From positions 62,001-126,000 of the forward strand of contig JAQVCA010000006.1 of the NCBI GenBank assembly GCA_028690035.1: a stretch of 64,000 nt of DNA, read 5' to 3'. The stretch comes from Comamonas sp. (GTDB lineage: Bacteria; Pseudomonadota; Gammaproteobacteria; Burkholderiales; Burkholderiaceae_C). Within the stretch, counting starts at the first letter, position 1; every line of letters starts with the position of its first letter. A model generated the notes under the pieces. The model ran no database searches, was not told the DNA's origin, and saw only the letters and a program-made list of their open reading frames with translations. The translations under genes were made by a program, and so were the position numbers. Shown here piece by piece: positions 9,975 to 21,188 of the stretch.

Positions 9975-11525
9975 ATGCATCACTGGAGTTTTTATTTTCT
10001 GGCCAAGCTGGGGCTGTTTTACAGTGGGCGCATAAATTTTCATTGGGCGGCAAACTTACTGCTGGCCATTTTTTTCCTTTGGCCCTTGGCTTTCGGGCGC
10101 TGGCGCACAGCACGGGCTTGGCTGGCTTGGCCGTTGGCCTTGAGTTTGTTGTATTACGACTCCTACTTGCCCGCCATTGGGCGGGTGCTGTCGCAAATTT
10201 CTACCCTAGCCCAATTTCGCTTGGAATACTTAGCTGAATTGCTGGGGCGTGTGGTCGATACGCGTACCTTGATGGGGGTGGCATGGTTGGTGGTGCTGTA
10301 TATGCTGTTGGCGCGGCGCCTGCGCTTGAGCACTTGGGCAGTGTTGGGTATCTTGAGTGTGCCTGCCACCAGCTACTGGGTGATGCCGCCATCGGTGGAG
10401 GTGCAGGGCGTCTCGGCGCCCCAAGGGCAAAGTGCTGCAGCAGCACAGCAAGGCCCAGATGCGCAGCTGCAGGCGTTTTATGCCAGCCAGGCCCAGCGCA
10501 AGCTGCCCACCTCGCTGGGGGGTGCGACGCCTGCGTTTGACTTGGTGGTGCTACAGGTGTGCTCGCTGTCCTGGGACGACTTGGAGTTTGTTGGCCTGCG
10601 CGATCACCCCTTATTCAAGCGCTTTGACGTGCTGTTCACTCAGTTCAACAGTGCTGCCAGTTACAGCGGTCCAGCAGCGCTGCGCTTGATGCGCGGTGCT
10701 TGTGGCCAGTCTTCGCACCAGAATTTGTACGAGGGCACCGATGCAGGCTGCTACCTGTTTCCCACGCTGGAGCAGCTGGGGTTTCGTACCCAGGGCTTGT
10801 TGAACCACGATGGCGAGTTCGACGCCTTTGCCAATCTGCTGGAGACACGAGGTGGCCTGGCTGGGCGACTGGAGATCCCCTCCCAGGCACCTATTTCTAT
10901 GCGCAACTTTGACGGCTCGCCCATCTATTCGGACGTTGCCCTGTTGCGTCGCTGGTGGCAGCAGCGCCAGCAGCAAAACGCTCAGCCCGTAGCGCTGTAC
11001 TACAACACGGTGTCGCTGCACGATGGAAACCATGTGGAAGGCATGACCTCGCGCTCCAGCCTGGATACGTACAAGCCCCGTCTGACCAAGCTGCTGGCCG
11101 ATTTTGAACAGTTCATGGTTGAGCTCGAAAGCACCGGTAGGCCCGTCGTGGTGCTGCTGATGCCGGAACATGGCGCAGCGTTGCGCGGCGATCGGTTTCA
11201 GATTTCGGGCATGCGTGAAATTCCCAATCCACGCATCACCCTAGTGCCGGTGGGGATGAGGCTGATAGGCATGCCCGGCGCCGATGCGTCCACCCTCGTG
11301 GTCGATACACCAGTGAGCTACTTCGATGTGAACAGCTTGGTGCTGGATTTGCTCAAGGACAGCCCGCTGGCTGCAGGGGCTGCGCCGCTGAGCCAACGGG
11401 TACAGCAGCTGTCGTCCACACCACTGGTGTCCGAGAACGACGATGTGGTGATGATGCGCGATGCCCAGGGCCGGTTTGTCATGCGCTCGGGCAAGCGCTC
11501 GCCCTGGGTGGGTTACACCCCATAG
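9975..11525 (+). CDS. bcsG: Cellulose phosphoethanolamine transferase BcsG
   Basis: This membrane enzyme moves phosphoethanolamine from phosphatidylethanolamine to cellulose at the periplasmic face. The 516-residue product has N-terminal helices (to about 137) and an alkaline-phosphatase-like domain. Key residues fall in the right places: C196 in QVCSLSWDD, nucleophile S231 in SYSGPAAL, H349 in SLHDG, and E398/H399 in PEHGAAL. Spacings C to S (35) and S to H (118) equal those of E. coli C243, S278 and H396. It is the last gene of the cluster, 5 bases after bcsA. With BcsE and BcsF it predicts modified cellulose. Confidence 0.93.
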   Translation: MHHWSFYFLAKLGLFYSGRINFHWAANLLLAIFFLWPLAFGRWRTARAWLAWPLALSLLYYDSYLPAIGRVLSQISTLAQFRLEYLAELLGRVVDTRTLMGVAWLVVLYMLLARRLRLSTWAVLGILSVPATSYWVMPPSVEVQGVSAPQGQSAAAAQQGPDAQLQAFYASQAQRKLPTSLGGATPAFDLVVLQVCSLSWDDLEFVGLRDHPLFKRFDVLFTQFNSAASYSGPAALRLMRGACGQSSHQNLYEGTDAGCYLFPTLEQLGFRTQGLLNHDGEFDAFANLLETRGGLAGRLEIPSQAPISMRNFDGSPIYSDVALLRRWWQQRQQQNAQPVALYYNTVSLHDGNHVEGMTSRSSLDTYKPRLTKLLADFEQFMVELESTGRPVVVLLMPEHGAALRGDRFQISGMREIPNPRITLVPVGMRLIGMPGADASTLVVDTPVSYFDVNSLVLDLLKDSPLAAGAAPLSQRVQQLSSTPLVSENDDVVMMRDAQGRFVMRSGKRSPWVGYTP

Positions 11526-11607
11526 TGCCAAAGTCCACCCGACGGGGGCTGTGCATGACCGTGCATGAGCGCAGCAGGCGGCGTGCCCGTGCGGCTTGGC
11601 TATACTC

Positions 11608-11727
11608 GCTGCTGCTCCGGGGTGCATGTGGGAAGCGAATGGGCTTTCAGGCGTGCTGAGATGGTGGCCCCAGCCACCGAAACCGCGAACTTGATCTGGT
11701 TAGTACCAGCGTAAGAAGAGCTGCAGC
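11608..11727 (+). promoter_or_regulatory. TPP (THI-box) riboswitch upstream of thiC
   Basis: The thi-box signature is clear: CCGGGGTGC (11617-11625), GCTGAGA (near 11655) and the 3' core CTTGATCTGGTTAGTACCAG. The closing helix P1 pairs 11608-11617 with 11718-11727 with one mismatch. A -10-like TATACT sits at 11601-11606, so transcription may start within the outer P1 and only the inner part would pair. The aptamer ends 100 bases before the thiC start; I could not resolve the expression platform in between. It predicts repression of thiC by thiamine pyrophosphate. Confidence 0.92.
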
Positions 11728-11815
11728 AAGACGGTGTGGGTCCAGGTGCGTTTGCACGCTGCGGTGCCTGCGCGCATCCTGCCGATTGCGGAGCATTGCC
11801 TAGCCCCCTTTTTGA

Positions 11816-13702
<1,887 letters not shown>

Positions 13703-13725
13703 GTCGCTGGGCTGCAAGCGCTTGA

Positions 13726-13783
13726 TTTGCTATTAAAATAATAGCTGCTCGCGCTTGCTGTATAAGGGATGGAGGCCGATTTG
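13726..13783. repeat. Half-type copy of the dispersed palindromic repeat family (copy a)
   Basis: The outer tip ATAGCTGCTCGCGCTTG (13741-13757) is followed by a tail with GGAGGCC, shared with the copy at 16556. It lies in the gap between convergent thiC and the MFS gene. No matching right tip is seen, so this is a half element. Confidence 0.7.
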
Positions 13784-13804
13784 CCTCGCGAACCCACCGC
13801 ACGC

Positions 13805-15016
13805 TCATGCGGTCTGAAAGCGCACCCGCCGCGCCAGCCACAGGCCCAGGCAGGCGGCGCTGCCGGTCAGCGCCCAGGTCCAGTGCCAGCCGCCCACCTG
13901 GCTGGCCACCCAGGCCACCAGCGGCGGCCCCAGAAACTGCCCTGCCGATGAGCACTGCTGCATCCAGCCCACGGTGGTGGACACCGTGCGCTCGCTGGGT
14001 GCCACGCGCACCGCCAGCGAGAACAGCACGGTGGGAATCATGCCGCCCACCGCAGAAAACAGCAGCACCGCCAGATAGCGCAGCAGGGGGTGCCCGTCGG
14101 TCCACAGGCCAAACACCAGCGCGGCGCCCAGGCCCATGCTGCCATAGCCGACCCACAGCAGATGGCGCGCGCACCAGCCTTGCTGTAACAACCGCCCGGC
14201 GGTGATATTGCCCACCACATTGATCCAGGAGGCCAGCGCCGTCAGCACCCCGGCCTGCGTGGCACCCAGCCCGGCTTGCGCATAAATGGCGGGCAAAAAG
14301 CCAATCACCGCCAGCCACTGGCTGGAATACAGCGCAAACAGCAGCGCCACCTGCCAGGGGCCACGGTGGCGCAGCGTCAGCGCCAGCGGCGCCCGCCAAG
14401 GCGTGCGCGTGCTGGTGGCGGCAGGGCTGGGCGCTGGCGCCGCAGCCTGGGCGGCGCTGGTCCGCACACCGTCGCCAGGAATGGCCTGCAGCACCCACAG
14501 CGCCATCGCGCCAGACAACAGCCCCAGCAGGCCCCACCAGCCTTGCCAGCCCAGCCAGCGCATGGCCAGCGGCCCGCCCAGCAGCGCCAGGGCAATGCCG
14601 GTGCCCATGTAAGTGCTCCACCAGCCCAGGTACAGCGGCAGCTGCGAGGGCCGCACTAGCTGGCGAATCAGGCTGGGCGCGGGCAGGGCGGCCAGCAAAA
14701 AGCCCAGGCCCTCCAGCGCGCGCAGCGCCAGCAAGCCGCTGGGGCTGGTCACCGCCATGCCCGCCAGGCTGGCCAGCGCCAAAATGATCTGCCCGGTCAG
14801 CAGGCTGCGGCGCAGGCCCAGGCGGTCGGCGCTCATGCCGATCAGCACGCCCAGCGCCATACCGGCCAGCTGCACAGCAGACAGCAAAAACCCCGCCTGC
14901 AGCAGATCGACGCCCAAGGACTGCTGCAGTACGGGGATGGCTGGGGGCATTTTGCCCACATGCATCGCCAGAACGATGCCCGAAAGCACCACGATCCATG
15001 CCGGAGGCAGGCGCAT
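13805..15016 (-). CDS. MFS transporter, CynX/NimT-like
   Basis: A 12-helix major-facilitator permease; the substrate is not evident. The loop SADRLGLRRSLLTGQ between helices 2 and 3 is the classic MFS motif, and the halves are joined by an Ala/Pro-rich loop near residue 225. The start at 15016 (MRLPPAWIVVL) puts the first helix at the N-terminus as in relatives. The frame stays open to 15154, but the extra 46 residues are not transporter-like. It resembles the cyanate/nitroimidazole (CynX) branch by its hydrophobic pattern only. It is convergent with thiC and not obviously co-regulated with it. Confidence 0.8.
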   Translation of the reverse strand: MRLPPAWIVVLSGIVLAMHVGKMPPAIPVLQQSLGVDLLQAGFLLSAVQLAGMALGVLIGMSADRLGLRRSLLTGQIILALASLAGMAVTSPSGLLALRALEGLGFLLAALPAPSLIRQLVRPSQLPLYLGWWSTYMGTGIALALLGGPLAMRWLGWQGWWGLLGLLSGAMALWVLQAIPGDGVRTSAAQAAAPAPSPAATSTRTPWRAPLALTLRHRGPWQVALLFALYSSQWLAVIGFLPAIYAQAGLGATQAGVLTALASWINVVGNITAGRLLQQGWCARHLLWVGYGSMGLGAALVFGLWTDGHPLLRYLAVLLFSAVGGMIPTVLFSLAVRVAPSERTVSTTVGWMQQCSSAGQFLGPPLVAWVASQVGGWHWTWALTGSAACLGLWLARRVRFQTA

Positions 15017-15200
15017 GGCGCCCAGATGCCGCGCGGGCGCGTTCACAGACAAAGAAGAAGGGGGCACGCACAAGTCTCCACACCGGGCTCGATGCGGCCC
15101 GTACGCGGCGATTATGCCCAGGCTGCAAGCGGCTTTCCCCCTGGGTGCAGGCATGCCGGGTGCTCTGTATTGCGCACCCAGCCGGCCTACCCAATGGGGC

Positions 15201-16612
<1,412 letters not shown>

Positions 16613-16653
16613 ACTTCGGTGCATTGCCCCGCGTGGCTTACCTGTCCGGAGCC

Positions 16654-16971
16654 TCAGGCGTAGTGGCAGATGTAGTGGTACGCCTCGGTGACGCGGATGT
16701 CGAACTTGGAGTTGGCCGGGATATGAAAGGAATCGCCCACCGAGGCACGCTTCCATTCGTTGCTGCCATCGAGCTTGTATTCACACGCCCCGCCCACGCA
16801 TTCCATGATTTCTGCGGCGGCTGTGCCAAAGGTCAAGGTGGCGGGAAGTACCACCCCCACGGACTTTTTGGTGCCGTCGGCCAAGGTGAAGCTGTGGCTG
16901 ACGCATTTGCCATCAAAGTAAACGTTGGCCTGGGTGATCAGGGTCACGCCGGAGAACTGCTCGGTAGTCAT
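16654..16971 (-). CDS. ppnP: Pyrimidine/purine nucleoside phosphorylase PpnP (DUF1255 cupin)
   Basis: A 105-residue cupin-fold nucleoside phosphorylase acting on many nucleosides. The start MTTEQFSGVTLITQANVYFDGKCVSH at 16969-16971 gives the family length; features include SVGVVLPATLTF, the GGACEYKLDG strand and the C-terminal SFHIPANSKFDI. It was picked out of a longer 284-codon open frame whose N-terminal part is low-complexity and covers the neighbouring gene. It lies upstream of argG on the same strand. Confidence 0.92.
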   Translation of the reverse strand: MTTEQFSGVTLITQANVYFDGKCVSHSFTLADGTKKSVGVVLPATLTFGTAAAEIMECVGGACEYKLDGSNEWKRASVGDSFHIPANSKFDIRVTEAYHYICHYA

Positions 16972-17048
16972 GGTGAACGGTGAACGCGTAGTCACTGAGG
17001 TTGGATCGAAGCGGGCCATTTTAGGCCAGCCGTGTGCCGCTGGCGGCT

Positions 17049-17693
17049 TCAGCGTTCGGGCAATCGGGGGGCTGCGTGGCTGGATGGAGGGCGGTAGGGG
17101 TGGTCGTGCGCCGGGCTGGGGTGCTGACTGGGTGGCTGTCGCCCAGCAGGTGGTGTGGCGTTGGGCTGTGGCAGGCCCGGCACCTGAATGGGCGCATGCA
17201 GGTCGAGCACGATGGGGATGTCGGGCTGCGTGCTGCGGTATTCGATGCTGTGCGTGTCGGCCCCGGCCGGCGCAGAGCCATAGCGCTTGCGCCCAGGCTG
17301 CACGCCATCGCCCGGGTCGGCGGCCTGGCTGCTGTAGCTGCGCTGGCCATGCGGCGGCAGGATCAGTATCGTGGCGCCCGGGTCGTAGGCCAGCTCGGTG
17401 GTGTGCAGCCGGCCTTGGTGGGTGTAGGTGACTTCGTAGCCCTGTACGCGCTCTTGCCGCACGTAGGTGGTGCGGCAGTGCTGGCGCTGCCGGGGCAGAT
17501 CGGTGCATGTTTCCTGCGGCAGGCGCTCGTACACCACGATGGGCACCACCTGCACCACTGCCGCTGGCACGGCGCCCGCTGGTGGTGCGCTGGTTTGCGC
17601 TGTAGCATTCAAATACAAAAACAGCGTTGCAACCAATGGGAGCGAGCGCTGAGCGCTCTTGTTTTTGCGCAATGTGCTGGTCAGGCTGGGCAT
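17049..17693 (-). CDS. Exported hypothetical protein with a YDPG motif
   Basis: A 214-residue product of unknown function. The start MPSLTSTLRKNKSAQ is taken because a signal peptide follows (about residues 16-33, ending NATAQT). The mature part has paired cysteines (ETCTDLPRQRQHC) and a beta-rich stretch, QGYEVTYTHQGRLHTTELAYDPG. That stretch resembles the segment found after glycine-zipper regions in some beta-proteobacterial envelope proteins, but no glycine zipper is present here. The last 60 residues are Pro/His-rich and probably disordered. It begins 5 bases after the ArsC-like stop, so the two are probably co-transcribed. Confidence 0.65.
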   Translation of the reverse strand: MPSLTSTLRKNKSAQRSLPLVATLFLYLNATAQTSAPPAGAVPAAVVQVVPIVVYERLPQETCTDLPRQRQHCRTTYVRQERVQGYEVTYTHQGRLHTTELAYDPGATILILPPHGQRSYSSQAADPGDGVQPGRKRYGSAPAGADTHSIEYRSTQPDIPIVLDLHAPIQVPGLPQPNATPPAGRQPPSQHPSPAHDHPYRPPSSHAAPRLPER

Positions 17694-17698
17694 AGGGG

Positions 17699-18094
17699 TC
17701 ACCCGTTGTTCAACGCGCCAGTGGACACAACCTCGGCCCATACATCAGCCTTGAAGCCGATGGTCGTGCGCCCATCGGGCCACTGCACCACGGGGCGTTT
17801 GATGGCACTGGGCTGCTGCAGCAAAAAAGCGGCGGCACTGGGCGCGTCCCGGATCTGGGCCTGCTGCTCTGGGCTGAGCTTGCGCCAAGTCTGCCCTTGG
17901 CGGTTGAGCAGTTTGTCCCAGCCTACTGCCTGCTGCCACGCGGCGATGTGCTCTGCGGTGGGCGGTGCTTTCTTGAAGTCGTGCCAGACAAAGTCCAGTT
18001 GCTGGGTGGTGAGCCATTGGCGGGCTTTTTTCACGGTGTCGCAATGGGCAATGCCAAACACCTGAATGGTGTGAATGTGCGCGTGGGTAGTCAT
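17699..18094 (-). CDS. ArsC/Spx-family reductase (YffB-like)
   Basis: A 131-residue thioredoxin-fold protein of the ArsC-like family. The start MTTHAHIHTIQVFGIAHCDTVKKARQWL has the single N-terminal cysteine followed by DTVKKAR, the YffB/ArsC signature. The C-terminal part has RPVVQWPDGRTTIGFKADVW, as in that group. Arsenate reduction is not implied: YffB proteins have unproven roles. It diverges from folC, with starts 45 bases apart. Confidence 0.82.
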   Translation of the reverse strand: MTTHAHIHTIQVFGIAHCDTVKKARQWLTTQQLDFVWHDFKKAPPTAEHIAAWQQAVGWDKLLNRQGQTWRKLSPEQQAQIRDAPSAAAFLLQQPSAIKRPVVQWPDGRTTIGFKADVWAEVVSTGALNNG

Positions 18095-18139
18095 GCCCGC
18101 CATGATGGCATGCTTTGCTGCGCGACAATCGCAGCCCTT

Positions 18140-19651
18140 ATGCACACCGTCCACACCACTTTGCCCACTTTGCCTACCGCCCCTTCTAGCTTCACGTCCT
18201 TGCCGCAGTGGCTGGCGTACTGCGAGCGCATCCATCCGGCCAACATCGCTTTGGGGCTGGAGCGCGTGCAAACCGTGGCGCAGCGCCTGCAGCTGCGCAT
18301 GCCTTGCCCCGTGATTACCGTAGCGGGCACCAACGGCAAGGGCTCGACCTGCGCCATGCTGGAGGCCGTGGCCCTACAGGCCGGCTACCGCACGGGCGTT
18401 TATACCTCACCCCATTTGGTGCATTTTGAAGAGCGCTGCCGCGTGCATGGCGAGATCGTTGCTGCCGATGCGTTGCTGCCCCATTTTGCCGCCGTGCAGG
18501 CTGCGCGCCTGGAAGGCGAGGAGGTGCTGTTGACCTATTTTGAGTTCACCACCCTGGCCATCCTGCGCTTGCTGAGCCTGTCCAAGCTGGATGTGGTCGT
18601 ACTGGAAGTGGGGCTGGGTGGGCGCTTGGATGCCACCAACATCATCGATGCCGACTGCGCCATCATCACCAGCGTGGATGTGGACCACACGGCATTTTTG
18701 GGGCCGGATCGCGAATCCATTGGTCGCGAGAAGGCCGGCATCATGCGCCCCGGTCGCCCGGTGGTGGTGAGCGACCCGGTGCCACCGCACAGCGTGGTGG
18801 CCCATGCCCAGGCCATTGGGGCCGATCTGTGGCGTTTTGGCGAGGATTTCAACTACAGCGGTGACCCGCAGCAATGGGGTTGGGCTGGCCGCGGGCGCCG
18901 TTACGCGGGATTGTCTTATCCGGCCTTGCGTGGTGCCAACCAATTGGTCAACGCGGCAGGGGTGCTGGCCGCCTTCGAGGCGCTGCGCGATAAGGTGCCG
19001 GTCACCGCCCAGGCGGTGCGCACGGGGTTGTCGATGGTCGAGTTGCCCGGACGCTTTCAGGTGCTGCCAGGCGAGCCGGTGCTGGTGCTGGATGTGGCGC
19101 ACAACCCGCACTCGGTGGCAGCCCTGGCGGCCAATCTGGAGTCGATGGGCGGCACCACCTTCCTCGTCACCCATGCGGTGTTTGGTGCGATGGCCGACAA
19201 AGACTTGGCACCGATGCTGGAAAAAATCAGTCCACTGATCGACCGTTGGTATTTCACCGACCTGCCCATCGAGCGTGCTGCCAAAGCCCGGGAGCTGCAG
19301 CAACAGTGGCGTGCGCTGGAGCCTCTGGCTGCCCCCGAGGGGGTGCAGCCCCCGCCAACAGCGCCAGCCGCTCAGAGCCCGGGGCACGCGCACGACGAGC
19401 ATGAGCACACAGCATCCAGCGCCGTGCGCCTGACGGTGCGCCGCACCAAGGAGGGCGCCGCTGCCGGGCTGTCCGAGCAGGCGCCTGCGCTCAAGTACAG
19501 CCGCACGTTTTCCCATCCGCAACAGGCCCTGGCTGCGGCCCTGGCTACAGCAGGCCCGGCTGATAGAATCGTCGTCTTTGGCTCGTTCTATACGGTGGGC
19601 GAGGTGGTCAAGGATGGCCCGCCGCGTCTGCATGCCAAGCATTTGGGTTAA
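18140..19651 (+). CDS. folC: Bifunctional dihydrofolate/folylpolyglutamate synthase
   Basis: This enzyme adds glutamate to dihydropteroate and folates. The start at 18140 (MHTVHTTLPTLPTAPSSF) gives 503 residues. The ATP loop TVAGTNGKGSTCAML and the Mur-ligase-type hinge LVLDVAHNPHSVAAL are intact. It is longer than the usual 420-440 because of an insertion near residues 393-450, rich in Pro, Ala and His (GHAHDEHEH), between the last Rossmann strands. It heads the conserved run folC, SPOR gene, cvpA, purF. Confidence 0.93.
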   Translation: MHTVHTTLPTLPTAPSSFTSLPQWLAYCERIHPANIALGLERVQTVAQRLQLRMPCPVITVAGTNGKGSTCAMLEAVALQAGYRTGVYTSPHLVHFEERCRVHGEIVAADALLPHFAAVQAARLEGEEVLLTYFEFTTLAILRLLSLSKLDVVVLEVGLGGRLDATNIIDADCAIITSVDVDHTAFLGPDRESIGREKAGIMRPGRPVVVSDPVPPHSVVAHAQAIGADLWRFGEDFNYSGDPQQWGWAGRGRRYAGLSYPALRGANQLVNAAGVLAAFEALRDKVPVTAQAVRTGLSMVELPGRFQVLPGEPVLVLDVAHNPHSVAALAANLESMGGTTFLVTHAVFGAMADKDLAPMLEKISPLIDRWYFTDLPIERAAKARELQQQWRALEPLAAPEGVQPPPTAPAAQSPGHAHDEHEHTASSAVRLTVRRTKEGAAAGLSEQAPALKYSRTFSHPQQALAAALATAGPADRIVVFGSFYTVGEVVKDGPPRLHAKHLG

Positions 19652-19672
19652 GGCCTGCACAATCTGCGTTTC

Positions 19673-20545
19673 ATGGCATTCTTTAAATTTCCCTGGCTCG
19701 GTGAGCGCTCCCAAGAGCGCGAGCCTGCACCAATGCAGCGCTCGCGTGCTGCCCAGACCCTGAGCGTGGAGCAGATGCGCGTGCGCGCCCGCCATCGTCT
19801 GTTGGGCGCGGCGGTGCTGGTGGCGGCTGGGGTGATTGGCTTTCCGCTGCTGTTCGATTCGCAGCCACGCCCCATTCCGGTCGATATCCCCATCGAAATC
19901 CCTGACCGCAACAAGGTCGCGCCTTTGGTGGTGCCAGGCGAACAGGTGCAGTCCCAAGGGGCTACGCCCGACATGCTGCGCACGGCACAGGTGGATGATC
20001 CGGTGTCTTTGGACGACCAGGCCTTAGATGATGGTGAGGAGTTGCTGCCCGTGACACCCATGGCACCGATTCCATTGCCGCCGCGCGTCGTACCACCGCC
20101 TGCTCCTGCTCCTGCTCCTGCTCCTGCACCCGTGCCTACGCCTGCTGTCTCTAAACCGGAACCCAAGCCAGCGCCAAAACCTGAGCCTAAACCTGAGCCT
20201 AAACCTGAGCCCAAGCCACCTACGCAGCCTTCTGCTGCCGAGCGCGATGCGGCGCGTGCTCGCGCCCTGCTGGAAGGCAAACCCTTGCCTGCAGCTGCCC
20301 CTGCTGCTGCACCAAACGGACGTTTTATCGTGCAGGTCGGAGCCTTTGCCGAAGTGGCCACTGCCAACGAGGTGCGCCGCAAGCTTGAGGGCGCAGGCCT
20401 GAAGACCTACACGCAAACCGTCAACACCTCTGCAGGGCCACGCACTCGTGTGCGTCTGGGGCCATTCAGCAGCCGCGAAGAGGCTGCTCGGGCCGCAGAG
20501 CGTGCCAAGGGGCTGGGGCTGACGGGCTCGGTACTCACCCTGTAA
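19673..20545 (+). CDS. SPOR-domain cell-division protein (DedD/FtsN-like)
   Basis: A 290-residue bitopic inner-membrane protein. It has a basic cytoplasmic N-terminus, one helix (about residues 42-62, LLGAAVLVAAGVIGFPLLF), a long Pro-rich periplasmic linker with PA and EPKP repeats (about 140-185), and a C-terminal SPOR domain (about 215-290, starting GRFIVQVGAFAEVATANEVR) that binds denuded peptidoglycan at the septum. The position between folC and cvpA is the DedD site in proteobacteria. Confidence 0.85.
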   Translation: MAFFKFPWLGERSQEREPAPMQRSRAAQTLSVEQMRVRARHRLLGAAVLVAAGVIGFPLLFDSQPRPIPVDIPIEIPDRNKVAPLVVPGEQVQSQGATPDMLRTAQVDDPVSLDDQALDDGEELLPVTPMAPIPLPPRVVPPPAPAPAPAPAPVPTPAVSKPEPKPAPKPEPKPEPKPEPKPPTQPSAAERDAARARALLEGKPLPAAAPAAAPNGRFIVQVGAFAEVATANEVRRKLEGAGLKTYTQTVNTSAGPRTRVRLGPFSSREEAARAAERAKGLGLTGSVLTL

Positions 20546-20567
20546 GACCCAGGCCGGTGGCGCGTGT

Positions 20568-21080
20568 ATGAGCAATTTCCTGGCCCCACTCGATATGCTG
20601 GCGCTGGCTGCCCTGCTGCTGTCGATGCTGCTGGGCGCGTGGCGCGGGCTGGTGTACGAAGCACTGGTCTTGGTGGGCTGGATCGTGGCTTTTTTTGCCG
20701 CGCGCTTTCTGACGCCCACATTCCTGCCCCAGGTGGTCGGTTACTTTGGGGGCGTGGCACCAGAGCTGGTGTACGTGGGTTTATTCATACTGCTGTTTGT
20801 CGCCTGCGCGTTTGCCTGGGGGCTGCTGGCCAGCATGGCACAAAAGCTGGTGCAGGCGGTGGGGCTACGGCCCGTAGATCGGGTGCTGGGTGCCTGCTTT
20901 GGTGTGGTGCGTGCGCTGGTGCTGTTGCTGCTGCTGACCCTGGTGGTGCAGGCAGGCGGCTGGCATGGACAGCCATGGTGGCGTCAGTCGATCAGCGCCA
21001 TATGGCTGGAGCGCGGCGCGGCGCAGGCCCTGCCCCAAATGCCTGCCCCATGGGGGCGCTTGCTACCCGGTGCAGCATAA
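20568..21080 (+). CDS. cvpA: CvpA family membrane protein
   Basis: A 170-residue protein with four predicted helices, required in E. coli for colicin V production and bile tolerance; the biochemical role is unclear. GAWRGLVYEALVLVGWIVAFFAARF in the first part is typical of the family. It lies directly upstream of purF, as in many proteobacteria, with a 108-base gap. Confidence 0.88.
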   Translation: MSNFLAPLDMLALAALLLSMLLGAWRGLVYEALVLVGWIVAFFAARFLTPTFLPQVVGYFGGVAPELVYVGLFILLFVACAFAWGLLASMAQKLVQAVGLRPVDRVLGACFGVVRALVLLLLLTLVVQAGGWHGQPWWRQSISAIWLERGAAQALPQMPAPWGRLLPGAA

Positions 21081-21148
21081 GGATGCCTGCCATCCGAAAC
21101 TGAAATGAATCAGGGCCGTGCCGAACCGGGGCGGCCCGCAAACCCAAC

Positions 21149-21166
21149 GCGGGGCATGGGCCCCGC
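21149..21166 (+). other. GC-rich hairpin in the purF leader
   Basis: GCGGGGC (21149-21155) pairs with GCCCCGC (21160-21166) around a 4-base loop in the cvpA-purF gap. No U-tract follows, so it is not a plain intrinsic terminator; it could be a pause or processing site between cvpA and purF. Confidence 0.35.
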
Positions 21167-21188
21167 ACCCTGATGGAAAAATAGTCCT

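Noticed and set aside
20095-20225. Short repeats (PA and EPKP units) as a possible CRISPR or minisatellite
   Set aside because: They are in-frame codon repeats encoding the Pro-rich linker of the SPOR protein.
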